Source: Apiosordaria backusii
Lineage: Eukaryota; Ascomycota; Sordariomycetes; Sordariales; Lasiosphaeriaceae
DNA: 64,000 nt
Assembly (NCBI GenBank): GCA_030549205.1
Contig: JAUKTV010000002.1
Coordinates: forward strand, 806,001-870,000
Reading direction: 5' to 3'
In this document: positions 23,115-34,460 of the stretch, piece by piece
Position numbering within the stretch: position 1 is the stretch's first letter
Layout: each line of letters opens with the position of its first letter
Program-made: the position numbers and the translations under genes
The notes under the pieces: generated by a model
What the model was told of the DNA's origin: nothing
Database searches by the model: none
Seen by the model: the letters and a program-made list of their open reading frames with translations, nothing else

Positions 23115-24164
23115 ATGTTCCTCCTCCGGTTTCTGATCACAACCCTGAGCCTGCTGCACCTTACCTCCGCAGCAACCTTCACCAACCCGCTCCGCGCCCG
23201 CGACGGCTCCGACCCTCACATCGTGCACTTCGACGGCTTCTACTACCTCATGACAACAACCTGGACCGACCTCCGCCTCACCCGCGCCAAGACCCTCGAA
23301 GGTCTCAAAACAGGCGAGACGAAAGTCGTCTGGACGGACAGCAACCCCTCCAGATGTTGCAACGTCTGGGCGCCTGAACTCCATAGGATAGACAACACAT
23401 GGTACATCTACTACACCGCCGGGAACAAACAGAACCTCGATGGGCAGCGGTCTCACGTTGTGCGCGGGGGTGGCCACCCGTGGAATTTTACGTACAGCTA
23501 TGCTGGGCAACTAACCCCAGAGTGGGGCATCGACGGGACGGTACTGACGATAGCGGGGAGGAATTACTTTATTTATTCCTGTCTCCCGCGGCCGCAGTGG
23601 CAGAGCTTGTGTATCGCGCTCATGAACTCGCCTACTTCTATCGGGGGGTGGAAACTGCTGTCGGAGCCGACGTTGGCGTGGGAGAGGGTGGGTAGTCCGG
23701 TTAATGAAGGCGCCACTGCTCTTTACAATGGGACGAGGGTTTGGGTTGGGTATTCGGGGAGTTACTGCTGGACGGATAGCTATCAACTGGGGTTGCTGGA
23801 GTATAAGGGTAGTGGGGATCCGATGGAACGGGGGAATTGGGTGAAGGGGCAGCAGCCGGTGTTTAGTAGCAGTGAGGGGAATTGGGGGACTGGGCATAAC
23901 GCGTGAGTTTCTTGAGCAGGTGATAAAAAGGGAATGGTACATGCCTTCTAGGTTGCTGATGACGTGTTTATGAACAGATTCTTTACGAGCCCAGATGGGA
24001 TGGAGACGTGGAATGTGTACCATGCTACGACGGTCAGGACAGGGAATTGCGATGGAAACAGGTATACGGCTGCTAAGAAGGTGGAGTGGAGGGCGGACGG
24101 GACGCCTGATTTGGGGAGGGCGGAGAGGACGGGGACACGGTTGGTGGGTCCTTCTGGGGAGTGA
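23115..24164 (+). CDS. Secreted GH43-type glycoside hydrolase
   Basis: Exons 23115-23902 and 23978-24164, joined across GTGAGT...GAACAG, encode 324 residues. Residues 1-19 are a clear signal peptide (LLRFLITTLSLLHLTSA). The enzyme resembles glycoside hydrolase family 43 five-blade propellers of the exo-arabinanase/arabinofuranosidase type. DGSDPHIV carries the catalytic base Asp, WGIDGTVL the pKa-modulating Asp, and VNEGATALY the general-acid Glu; WAPELH is also typical. The predicted role is to release arabinose or related units from plant wall polysaccharide outside the cell. The length is close to that of single-domain members and no binding module is seen. The substrate cannot be set from sequence alone. 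Confidence 0.85.
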
Positions 24165-24545
24165 ACATGTTACATGTATGACGATGGCGGTTAGATTCTG
24201 GCAAGTACCGTCGGGGTTGCTGTGCTTGAGCTCTTGATCAGGCGGAGGTTGGTTCTGCGTTGAGCCACAGTCCCGTTCAGGCAGTGTGGCAAGACAAGAA
24301 AAGGCTAACCGGAATGCTCTTGCAATACATATGGAGCGGTCTCTGATATCATGGACTGACTGGTGCAGCAGCTGCTGATGTTCTTTCCCCCTTGTGAAGA
24401 AGTCCGGTGCATGTTCCTCTTCTCTTGTTCTTTTTCTTGCAGGCTGACCCGCAGGCTTTTCATTCCATCACCAAATTCGTCAAAATTTACCTCAACTTTC
24501 AAGCATCAAGTTACAACTCCGCCGTGACACAGCATCAACATCAAC
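24165..24545. other. Intergenic between the GH43 and 2EXR genes
   Basis: No gene is recognised; the right part is a pyrimidine-rich presumed promoter (TTCCTCTTCTCTTG near 24413). Confidence 0.4.
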
Positions 24546-25904
24546 ATGGCATTTTCGCCGCCAATGGCCTCCGCCAAGCCCAACCAAGGCATCTACTGTT
24601 TACCACTCGAGCTTCGCGAAATAATTTAGCAGATGCTGTAGGAGCCGCGAACTGTTTTCGCCGGATTTGGACGTCCTGAAGAAAAACCCCCGGTTCCGCC
24701 ACGGGAGACCCAAAAGCCTCCTATAACACTCGGCAAACTCAACAAAGAAGCGCGGGTAACGACATTGCGACATTACCACATGTTTAAGTGGATTTACAAG
24801 GACGACAAAAATCGTAGAAGAAAGAGACATGGATACATCAACCCTTCCATTGACATTCTCCATCTCGATCTCACATGGGTCCCCCGCAAGTCAAGGTTGA
24901 AGTGCCGCCCACCGGCTTGCAAGCAACATGAACCGGTTCTGCGAGTGACGCTTGATCCTGGTATCGGACCTTTCTCTGCTCTTCGCGTACTGGAAACGAT
25001 ATTTCCTCAATGGCCCAGATCCATTCGCACTATCGACTTTTGGGTCCCAGCTGGAGAGTATATCGAGACAACTTCCCGGTACCGAATCTGCCGAGCAAAA
25101 ACCGCCAAAAAAATCACCATAGCGAGGTGGGAAAATGCCGTCTTCGCACCGCAAAAGGTTGACGATGATTGTTGGGGGTGGGAGTACTACCCTCAGGCAA
25201 GCCGACCATTGAAATCACTCCCGCCAGATGTCTGGAGTCCAGTCAACGCCGAACAGGAGGCTAGCTGGCCTATTCCGGACACAGAGGAAACACTGCAATT
25301 GGCTTGCGTTGTGTCAAAGTCGGACGGGCAAAACCCGCGCGACATTCTCCGAAAGAACGGTGTTCTAAGGTTTGACGCCGGATTTCTGGATCAAGCTCAA
25401 TCCCTCACTGATCCTGGAGCCTTTACTGACACATCTTCCGGCGACCAAGATGCTTGGTCAATCTTCAAAGTCGTGCCCCCTGACCTCGTGTTGGAAGAAG
25501 AAATCACCGCTCTGAGCTTTGCACACATCTTCCTGTTCAGTGTTCTGCACCACATGGGGACACCCCTCGTTGACCTTCCACCGCTGTTCGAAGGCTCGCC
25601 TGTTTTCTTGACGAAACTCATCCAGGGCCTGAGCGACGAGAGTCTCGAAGACGTATTTGGGGCTGTTGATGGGGTGTGTTCCCCTCACTATATGTATAGC
25701 AGCGAGAAAGGCAAGTATGATGAAGATAAAGATTGGAAGTATGGCACCCCTGAGGATCTGTTTGGTAAGGACAACACCCCGCTGGCGAGTGGCAAGGGCA
25801 CTGTGAGATCTGAGAAGGTGTTTTGTGCCCATTCCTCGCATGAGAGGGTTTTGAAGAGGAGATATTGGGAGAAAGATGATATTAGACAGGAGGGTCCGGA
25901 ATGA
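24546..25904 (+). pseudogene. 2EXR-domain (F-box-like) gene with two nonsense codons
   Basis: From ATG 24546 one frame runs to TGA at 25904, 453 codons, broken only by TAG at 24627-24629 and TAG at 24639-24641. The surrounding residues (CLPLELREII, then EPRTVF and LGKLNKEAR, HYHMFKW) are the start of the fungal 2EXR domain, in which LPxELRxxIW is followed by a PR pair. The first TAG stands where Trp (TGG) is expected and the second could derive from CAG, so each is one transition from sense. Beyond the stops the frame is open for 420 codons with normal codon use. A 44-nt intron from GTTTAC could remove both stops but would delete the conserved motif. Two independent RIP-type nonsense changes are the simpler reading. 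The family's function is unknown. Confidence 0.68.
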
Positions 25905-26413
25905 GGAGATTGTCTCAGGTAGAAGGAAGGAGAGTACTTGACAAGCGAAATTTGTTGGTTGGCCCAGGGTATGTACATAAGTCCATAAAGACATGGTCTA
26001 CCTAGCGAAGATAAACATAGCGAGGCATTTTTTCACGCATTGAAGAAGCTTTTGTTTGAGATGCGTACTTGTGACAGCGTGTCAAATGTGCGAAAAGCGA
26101 TGCATTTCGTACCCTGCCATGTGACTTGCAATGATGAAGACTCTTCCAGATATATGTGCTCAAGCTGGTAGTTCAACCCGATCAGCCATGAATCTAGGCC
26201 TTTTACTGATGTATACCGCATCGTCTTTATACTTGTCTCCATACCTACCCATTTTAATGTCCAACGACTATCTTTAACACTCAACGAGGCCTCTGTGGAT
26301 GCTCAGCGATGTGATTATGAGACTTTATTGATTAATTAGCCAAAGAGTACATTGGCATGATAGCAGAATGGCTGGGCTGGCTACAGATACATCAAAAAAG
26401 AAGAAGATAACGA
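25905..26413. other. Intergenic between convergent genes
   Basis: The 3' flanks of the 2EXR gene and of the AAA gene meet here. A short open frame (26033-26284, minus) has no recognisable content. Confidence 0.4.
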
Positions 26414-29400
26414 TCATCGCAAGTTATTGTCGCGACTCCACTCCTCGTCAGTGTGCCCATGTACTTCCTTGATGTATCTAGTGAAGTCCGCGGATACTTC
26501 GATAGAATCCTTGACCCGGTCCCAATCCAGCGTCTCTTGCTCAAAAAGTGCAAGCTGTCGAGCGGTAGTGAGCGCGTTTCGAATTTGACGACCGTTTAAC
26601 TCATACCCAGCAAACTGGTCCATGTGTGCTTTGATGTCGTCAATGTCAGCTTTCTCGTCGTTGGCGCTGAGCATGTTGAGAAAGTTGTGCCAGATTTTGC
26701 GCCGGCTGGGCGCGTCGAGGGGTGGATAATGGAGAGCAAGCTGAATACGGGACTTGAAGGCCTCGTCAAAGGTGCCGACGCGGTTCGAGGTTAGAATGAG
26801 CACTCCGTCGTAGTACTCTAATGTGCGAAGAAATACTGGTGTGGTCTCAGCAAAGGCTTTTTCGGGCGCTGGCTGTGGAATGGTTCACGTACCTGATACG
26901 AGACTATTACGCTCGAGGTCCTGTAGAGTCCGTTCTTCTAGGAACACATCGGCCTCATCGAGGAGGAGGACTGTGACAGCTGTGTGTGAGTGGGGATCTT
27001 GGGTTGTCCCAGGCAGGCGTGGCAGGAGGACGTACCGCAGTTCCATTTCTTCCCGAGGTGTAGAACGGAGTTGAGGTACTTTTCAACGGCCTCAGGGCTG
27101 GTGCCAATATCACCGCAAGTGACGCTGTATAGAGGCATTTCTGCCAACTCGGCGACACTTCATTGCATGTCAGAGGGGGAAACTAGGTATGGTTTGATCG
27201 ATGAGAACATACCTTTCTACACGATATGGTTAGTGTCGCCCACAAGCGTGTCTTGGTGATGTGTCTTACCAGCTGTAAGCGTCTTGCCTGTCCCTGGGCC
27301 ACCATGCAGAAGCATGATGAGCCCACTGCCCTTGCCCGCAATGATGTCATCGCGCCCTCCCTTCAAACCAATCTGGAGACCAGAGTTTTGCAAAGTTTGC
27401 CTCCTAACCATAACCAACGCCTTGATGATATTCTTCGTTCGCTTCGGGAGAACGAGCTGGTCGAAGGCAGCTTTGTTCCAGCTTACCGGCTGGATTTTGT
27501 CGACGAAGAGGTGGACTGAAATGACAGCGTAAGCATGAGAATACTTGGTTTGTGAATAGACAGGTCCTACTCCATTTTTTTTCCTTGAGATAAAATCCAT
27601 GTATACCCTGGGGGAGCAGGATTAGATCTTCCTTGGATAAGGATGTTTTGTGTGACTGGGTCTTGGGCCATTTGTCGAAGTTTGCAATGTCTTTCTCTGA
27701 GAAGCGGAAGGCATCGGCGTTTCCGTGAAACTTAGAATAGACCTGGTAGTCGACCATGAACCTTGAATCGTAAGGCTGCACTTGTTAGCAAAAAGTGGCA
27801 TATCTAAGGAGAGGGACAACTAGAGGCGACTTACGAAGATGCGCTCTTACTGGAAGTCTAATCCTTCATAGGAGACGAGAACCTGATGTCGAAGATCCCA
27901 GAATTTCTGTCCTGTGGCCGAAATTCTGTCAAAAGTGGTTTGGGCTGCAAACTGAACCGGGTATACCGCCAGCTGATCGATTTTTAGCTCACCGAACGAT
28001 TGTATATCGACTGTTAAAGTAGCGTCTTTCCGGCGAAGACATTGGCCATCATAGCCCCAGTTCCAACACTCCAAGCGGAGAGTAGAGCCCTCGACTGGGA
28101 CGCGTCTCAGGACGTACGCATTCGGCGCAGGTCCCTCCGTTGAGATGACAACGTCGTTTGGGCGGAAAAGCCATGGTAAAGTTTCCTGAGTCACCATTCC
28201 ACGGGAGAACAACTCGTCACATTTGTGATACATTGGGTCCGGATGAGAGTCCATATAAGACACGAGTGTTTTGATTTGGCTCCCTTCAATTGCACCCGTG
28301 GCGCTTTTGTTGAGTGCAGCGCGGTGGTGAAAGAGGAATCTGTTAGAATATTCCGATGGGGCCGTAGAGAGAGCCGGGGAGGACTCGTAGTTTTCAATCA
28401 TGTAATCGAAGGGAGGCACTTTGTAGCCTTCAAGGTCTGGCGCAAACATCGAGTTTTGTTGAAGAATAGACTGAAGTTCCGGTGACACGACCGAAATGAT
28501 CTCCCGGAAGAATTTGGTTCCTGGCTTCGAGGAGTTTCCGAGAAGGGAGGATCTGGTTCCTTTTTGGCAGAAATAATCGCGGTATACAACAAAGGCTATG
28601 TTTGGGAGGTCTCTCAGAAAATCGTCCAGATCAGGAATGAGCTCGTTGCCTTGGAGATGGTAAGTACTCCTTGCCAGGACTCGGCGGGGTTCATCCACGT
28701 AAATTCGACGATGGCAACGATCGTTTCGATCAGAGCATACAACGCGGTAAAGAACGCAATATTCTCGATGATCTGGCACCTTGGTGTTGGACTCTGTAGT
28801 GAAGATCTCGCCGTGATTCTGTGTATCTACGGGGACCTGGTGCCCGTCTGCGAGGGTATATCGAGCATCTGAAGACGCGTCGTCTCCTTCTGGACCGCTG
28901 GTGCTCTTCCGTGAAGTAGAGAAAGCCTATCTCCGCGTTAGCATCCGGATAAAGCTTTCCATGATCCTATAAGTAACTTGCCGTACGTACAACATCTTGA
29001 ACGTGCGTTGCTGCAACACTAGACGTGCCAGCCTGTGGTGCTTTCAACCCAAGGAGCCCCAATCGCGCTTTGCCGGTCTCTTTCTCACCTCGAATTAGCA
29101 CTGCAACGCCCGTATTCCTCTTGCACTCATCGCTGTCTCCTCTTTTGTATAGTCCAGACTTAGGTTCAGCCAAGCAGCCACCCTGATTGCGCTCTGCATC
29201 ACCCACTTCTCCCTTCTCTCCCTCAATCTCCCCTTGACTCTCCGCCTCATCCTGACTCTCGTCTTCCTCCGCAGTCGTTTGATCGCTTTCGTAAACCTTA
29301 TTCGTTTGTCGACTTCGTTCTCTCCCATTGAAGCTCTCTGAGGCTGCATCCATGTCCGAGAAAAGACGGTTCGGGTTAGTCTCCGGCTTGGAGGTCTTCT

Positions 29401-29641
29401 TCCGGCCTATTATTGCCTTCATACGCTGATTGGAAAAATATATCTCTTCCTCTGACGGTGAATAACCATTGAAGCCAGCAATGGCTATCAGCTGCCTTTC
29501 AATATCGTTACCTGCCAACAAGACGTAACCTGCTTCCGCACGTGCCGAGTTGCCCGCTCCCTGATCTTGAGATATCGTATACTCAACCCCGGAGTCCTCA
29601 GAGTCGTCTGAATCGGGAATGTATCGTTGGACAGGGTTCAT
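26414..29641 (-). CDS. AAA+ ATPase (fungal DUF7025-type), interrupted by one in-frame stop
   Basis: The eight-exon model is 29641-28991, 28926-27835, 27775-27571, 27515-27270, 27216-27213, 27157-27036, 26979-26893 and 26835-26414: 942 residues including one stop. The N-terminus is acidic and disordered, and a DUF7025-like region follows (CVLYRVV... WDLRHQVLVSYEGLDF... DSRFMVDY). The AAA core has Walker A GGPGTGKT, Walker B VLLLDEADVF, then sensor TSNRVGTFDEAF and arginine-finger region KSRI. These are disaggregase- or remodelling-type features; substrates are unknown. TAA at 27849-27847 interrupts exon 2, between GLDFQ and ERIF, just before an excellent intron (GTAAGT, GCTAAC, GTGCAG). A CAA-to-TAA change would explain it. 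Exon 5 is only 4 nt. The gene is either a recent pseudogene or a truncated protein of about 575 residues that lacks the ATPase. Confidence 0.72.
27213..27216 (-). other. 4-nt microexon (AAAG) in the AAA ATPase gene
   Basis: After Walker A the frame needs GAA-AGT-GTC-GCC (ESVA). G is the last base of exon 4, and T-GTC-GCC starts the exon at 27157. The missing AA-AG lies between two good introns: GTAAGA...ACTAACC...GTGTAG (53 nt) and GTATGT...TGAAG (55 nt). No single intron restores the frame, so a microexon is the best reading. Confidence 0.65.
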
Positions 29642-30067
29642 TGGGACAGCACGCAAGTGGGTGATGCAACGATCAGCCTCAGAGCTCAATTAAAGTTTCA
29701 GTTGTCCATGCTGCGGAAAGGTCTGCTTGATGAGGGGTCAAGGTGGAAAATGGTCTTGGTACCTTAGGCAACATCACGTGCAAAAAACCTGTACAATACG
29801 GGGTGTGGTAGGGTATTCCGAATGCGAAGCGGCACAGCTCGGGTTTCACTGCATTGCTGACTAGCAGTCAGCGTGCGGCCGATTACTAGGCCTCCCATCT
29901 GGGTGATTTATTGATCACTTCAAAAGAGCAAACAGGTATCTACCAAAACATAGGTATCGTCTTTGGATTCAACAAACAGGTACTACCGCTCCTTTCACAT
30001 GAAAATGGATTTCCCCGACTGCCACCGACAGACAAGAAGCGTGGTATTGGGGTGATTTGGAGCTTCT
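29642..30067. other. Divergent promoter region
   Basis: This lies between the AAA gene (minus) and the DUF7708 gene (plus). The first exon of the latter may be hidden here, because its reading frame has no ATG near its 5' limit. Confidence 0.35.
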
Positions 30068-31726
30068 GTGGAAACCAGCACGGCACATGCCATTGCTTGT
30101 CAGGCTTTCGACTCTGCCAAAGCCCAGATCGCAGATGAACTGACAAGAGAGGAACGGAAAGAAGTCTTTACGGACGAATTCATCTCAATGCAAGACTTCA
30201 TCTCGACACTAACCAACGCTCGATCGAAATATGAGTCCCGCAAAAGCGGCAAGGCCTACACTTGGCTCGAGAAGCTCTCAAGTAGGGTTGTTTACTATGG
30301 GACAGTGTTAGATGTTCTTGTACAGCACAATCCAGAGTACGTGTCTCTGGTCTGGGGGACGTTCAAGTTTCTGTTCGTTGTAAGTCATTCTCTTTCCATC
30401 TGGACCTTGGGTCAATAGGCTGACAGTCGAGGAAGTCCATCCTAAACCATGAAGAGATGGTCAAAAGCCTCGCAAAGTCATGCACATGTATAGCAGAGAC
30501 CTTGCCACGTGTTGATCTCAGTCTTATACTCTACCCCACCACAGCCATGAGGGATGCCGTTGCTTGGCTCTACGCCGTCATCATGCGTTTCATCGTTCAC
30601 TCCGTCCGCTGGTATCGCCAAAGCAGGATTAAACACATCCTGACTTCCATCACCAGTCCATGGAGCCTGGACTACGAACCCGAGCTCCGTGAAGTTGAGC
30701 AACATGCAAGAACTATTGACAAACTCGCTCAAAGTAGCTCACAGGCGGAACTACGGGAGGCACACTTTCAGATTCACCAGATTCGCTCTGATCTGCTGGC
30801 TGCTAGAGGCGACATCAAAGTCCTTACAACTTTTGTGGAAGACCGCTTCCAAAGAATGATGGAATTCGCGTCAAGTAAGTCGTTAGCAGTCGAGACGGCG
30901 TTGTTCTACCCAGCTAACTATTTCCCCAACAGCCAGTCAGACCCTCCAGCTCAAGATATCCCAAGACGTCACCTCCTCGAAGCAAATGATCTCCCACGTC
31001 CAACTTGGCCAGATCCTAAGCCTGTCCTTCATGGAGTGTCTACCAACCAGCGGGCAATGTCTTGCCTACTGCCGCTCGTTTTGGCTCAGGCGACAAGGGT
31101 CCCATCCACCAGGACGAAGCGACCTCATTCTCCAGACCATCAAAAGCAAAGAAGAGTCCAGCTTCATGGTCATAGAGAAAAGCTCCCGATCGGAAGCAAA
31201 GGACATTCTCATCGAGTCAATCTCAACTATCCGTCGTTGCGGGCTCCCTGTCCTATGGGCACTTCGATCTCCAGGGCTCCAAGAATCGACCATTACCTCA
31301 ATCGACGTCATCCGAATGCTGCTCTATCAAGCCCTCGAGATCAACAGTTCTGCGATGAACACGCCGTATCCCATCACAATTGCGCAGCTGAGAGAGGCCT
31401 CGAGCCATGAGGAGTGGTTGCTGCTCTTGAAGCGAGCTCTGCAGGGGTTACCCACGGTTTACATCATCATTGACTCTGACGTTGTGGAACATGTCACGAA
31501 CAGGGACAGAACAGCGGCAACAAAGCTTCTGATGGAGTTTGTCAAGGTTCTTGGACCTGAACAAGCTCGGTTTATCGTCTCATCACATGTGTTTGAGACT
31601 CAATGGGCCACACAAGACCTTGGAAGCGAGGCAGTAGCTGCACTGAGGACCGAGAGTCCGACAAAGCGACCTAATATGGTGGTGCAGCGGAGACGGCGGA
31701 TGTCGAAAAAGCACAAATGCATCTGA
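30068..31726 (+). CDS. DUF7708-type protein (fungal STAND N-terminal domain family)
   Basis: The exons seen are from about 30056 to 30379, then 30427-30874 and 30933-31726, in phase across GTAAGT...GACAG and GTAAGT...CTAACTA...CAACAG: about 525 residues. The signature of the DUF7708 helical domain is clear: HNPEYVSLVWGTFKFLFV, then LNHEEMVKSLA, CIAETLPRVDL and MRDAVAWLYA. This domain usually heads long NLR-like proteins; here it is followed by about 300 residues (SFMVIEKSSRSEAKDIL, GLPVLWALRSPG, GLPTVYIIIDSD) with no NACHT motif. The true start is not resolved: the frame opens after TGA 30053-30055 and has no ATG until well inside the domain, so an upstream exon or a lost start codon must be considered. 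It may act in allorecognition or defence, by analogy only. Confidence 0.7.
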
Positions 31727-32026
31727 TACAAACACTCCAGGCCGCGAATCTTTGTTAGTTGGGCAGCAGGTAGTTATTATAAACAAACGGTTATTATATT
31801 ATATAGATACTAAAATCAACGACGAAGCAACTGGTATCCCTTGCACGCCCGTATTCAGTCCTCTACCCCACCCGGATTGAGCCTTTTTAACGGCATGAAA
31901 ATAATAACAACAGAAAGCCATCGCCCAATGGTACAAAACTTGTCTGGGGGCACTGGTGGTGTGTTTTAACGAAAGTGGTATCATGAATCCTTCAGGTCGT
32001 GACATCATAAAAATGCAAGTATCTTA
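31727..32026. other. Intergenic between convergent genes
   Basis: A short AT-rich flank (TTATTATATTATATAG near 31789) serves as the 3' region of both neighbours. No gene is seen. Confidence 0.4.
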
Positions 32027-34460
32027 TCAAAAAGTGCGGTACGCATCCCTCCCACCGAGATTGAAGTCAGTGTTTGAATTAGGGCCTTGTTGCTGCCCCT
32101 GTTGTGGTTGCAGCCCCTGTTGGGCATATTGCTGCTGCAAATGCTGTTGAGACTGCGAGTGACTCAGCTGCTGCGCTTGCTCCCTCAGCTCTCTTGATCT
32201 TGACTTCTTTGGCACAGGGGGAGCTATTGACCCCTGAGAGCCCTGAGAAACATGGTGTGAAATGTGGGAGGGCGTTTGGCTTGCTTGTGAGAGACTTGAG
32301 ACGTCGGAGGGACCTCGCTCATGCGAGTAGACAGCAGTTGTAGGGGCAGGAGCGCCCTTCAATGGTAGGCTGTGAGCTGAACTGTTGGGGTTGACACCTG
32401 GTCCGAAGTCAAATGCCGGAAGCTGGAATTCGGGTTGCTGTACAGAGTCCGAGCCTGGCTGTGGCACGTGTGTCTGAGAGACATGAGTGACCTGTGGGAT
32501 GCTGTTTGCGGATCCAAAGTGAAGCGGCGGGCCTTGGTTCAATGGTGGTGTTGAGTTTTGGGTCTGTTGGGGGGCGGGACTCTGGAAGCCTGGCATAGGA
32601 GACTGGTGGCCCGATTCTGAAGTCCCAAAACCCTGAGGAACAAGCGGGCTGGAGAATGATCTGTTTTGACGAGAGTGGCTGCGGGTGTGAGAAGAAGAAT
32701 GAATCTGTTGTTGGGAAGGTCGGTGCATCGACTGAGGCGTGCCACTGTCGCTTCGATCCCTACCGCGGCTTTGGCTACGCCTTCCATCAGCAGCTTCAAT
32801 ATCTATTGGCTTTGGAGGGTCCAAATCTGGCATGCTCATGGCCACTCCAATAACAACGGGCTTCTCAAGTTTGAACCCGTGCCCATTCTCGGGGTAATCA
32901 GGCCCGCTACCATTATACTGGACAACGGTGTCGGGATTGTTATGCTTGTCGATGTTCTTTTGGCGCCGAACGGAGAGTTTGCGCCGAAGAGTGACGCGAT
33001 CTGAAGACAAGATGACCTGTCAGGCACCATCACGCAGTGAAGGAAGTCGACAACTTACCGCTAATGACTTGCAAGAATGTGAAAATGGTCAGAGAGATCA
33101 AAATGACAGGGACAAGCTGACCAAAAGTGGAGGGGTCGTTTTCAGCAATCCTGTTTGGAATCTCCTCATCGATGGGTTTCATCCTGGAGATGTGTTTTAG
33201 CTTGCGTACATGTATCAAGAAAGCGAATCATTGTACGTACCATCCGGAGTCGTGAACCCAACGGCGAAGAGCAAATACGTAGAGTGCCGAGGTCACAACA
33301 GTCCAGGAAGAAACAGCGATGCCAGCAACGAGATACAGACCGAAGAAAATGTAGAAGAATCTCTTCCATTGGAAAAGGGGTTTGAAGGTGCGCTTGAACC
33401 AGGCGATAAATCTTCTTCTTCTGCCATGGTGATTTTGCCCACGACGGACAAGTCGACCCACACTAACCACAACGGCCAGAAAGTAGAAGAGAAACATGAT
33501 GATGAACTGGGTCCACCCATGTACTTGGCCGTTGAAGAACTCGTTTGCGGAGCCCACCTTGAAGGACTTGTCAAGCTCTGTGCCCAGTCTGATACCATCG
33601 GTTTGGAAGCAAGCGGCCGGTAAAAGCATGAAGCTGTAGGTCTCCTCATTTGTGGGAATTTGGGTCGGAAAGCCCAGATCGGGTTCACCACGGTTGGACA
33701 AGAGGATCCCAGTGATTACATAGACGAGTGTAGTGACGACCAGGCGAAGTCCTCCAACAAACCGGTGCTCCCAGTAGTTGCTAGACACGGTCACAGACAT
33801 CAAGTGGGTGGCGCAAGTGACGAGGAGAATATTCGAAACGATGTTGTAATGATAGGCCGAGACAGTGCACGCCTTGGCGTAGCGGAGGGTGATCGCATAG
33901 GCACCACCAGTGAAGACCTGCTGATCGCTACAGCTGATGATGAGGGCCTCGAGAATTGCCGCAATACTGGCTTTGCGTTTCCGAAGTGTTTTCTCTCTGC
34001 AAACAATCAGCATCGGTCTGTCGAGTAGCTGTTCAGTGGCGGCACAAGGGTTAGTTGTTGGTGTCTGTTAAGGTGAGGTAGTGTTCACCGACAACAGCTA
34101 ACCCTTTCCCCCACCAGTTAGGCAAATTGGCTTCCTCTTACTCTCTACTTGTTCGTGACTTCCAATGAAGGACATTTTTGGATAGCCACCAGAACGCGCT
34201 CACCGAGGCTAGTAGCACAGATATGGTAGTGACGGCAAGGAATGCTCCAAGAACCTGTGTAATTGTCAGTCGAGCCTCATGATGGTATGGGAGCGATGTC
34301 TTACGCCAATCCCAGCAATATCAGGGTCCCCCTCAAATTCGCCTTTGATGCTTTCGCCCAGGTGTAGCAAAGCATCGTTATTGGCGGTTACGTTGTAGGT
34401 ACAGTTCGGCCTGATGCCGTAATGGGCAGTGCACGATCCGGTTGAGACGTATGCGCCCAT
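32027..34460 (-). CDS. Multi-pass membrane protein with long Ser/Gln-rich tail
   Basis: Exons 34460-34305, 34254-34142, 33996-33241, 33183-33059 and 33000-32027 join in phase to give 707 residues. The first about 50 residues look extracellular (Cys pair, N-glycosylation sites NCT and NVT). Hydrophobic segments follow: VLGAFLAVTTISVLLAS, IAAILEALII, NIVSNILLVTCATHL, LRLVVTTLVYVITGILL, FIIMFLFYFLAVVVSV, YIFFGLYLVAGIAV and LVPVILISLTIFTFL, about seven in all. The last 320 residues are low-complexity Ser/Pro/Gln with a Gln-rich end (QQHLQQQYAQQG). The topology recalls receptor-like fungal proteins, but I do not recognise the family and give no function. The ATG at 34460 is the simplest start; an exon further upstream (towards 34570) cannot be excluded. 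Confidence 0.7.

Noticed and set aside
22971..23510. 179-codon minus-strand frame at the GH43 start
   Set aside because: It is antisense to the signal peptide and catalytic-base region of the GH43 gene.
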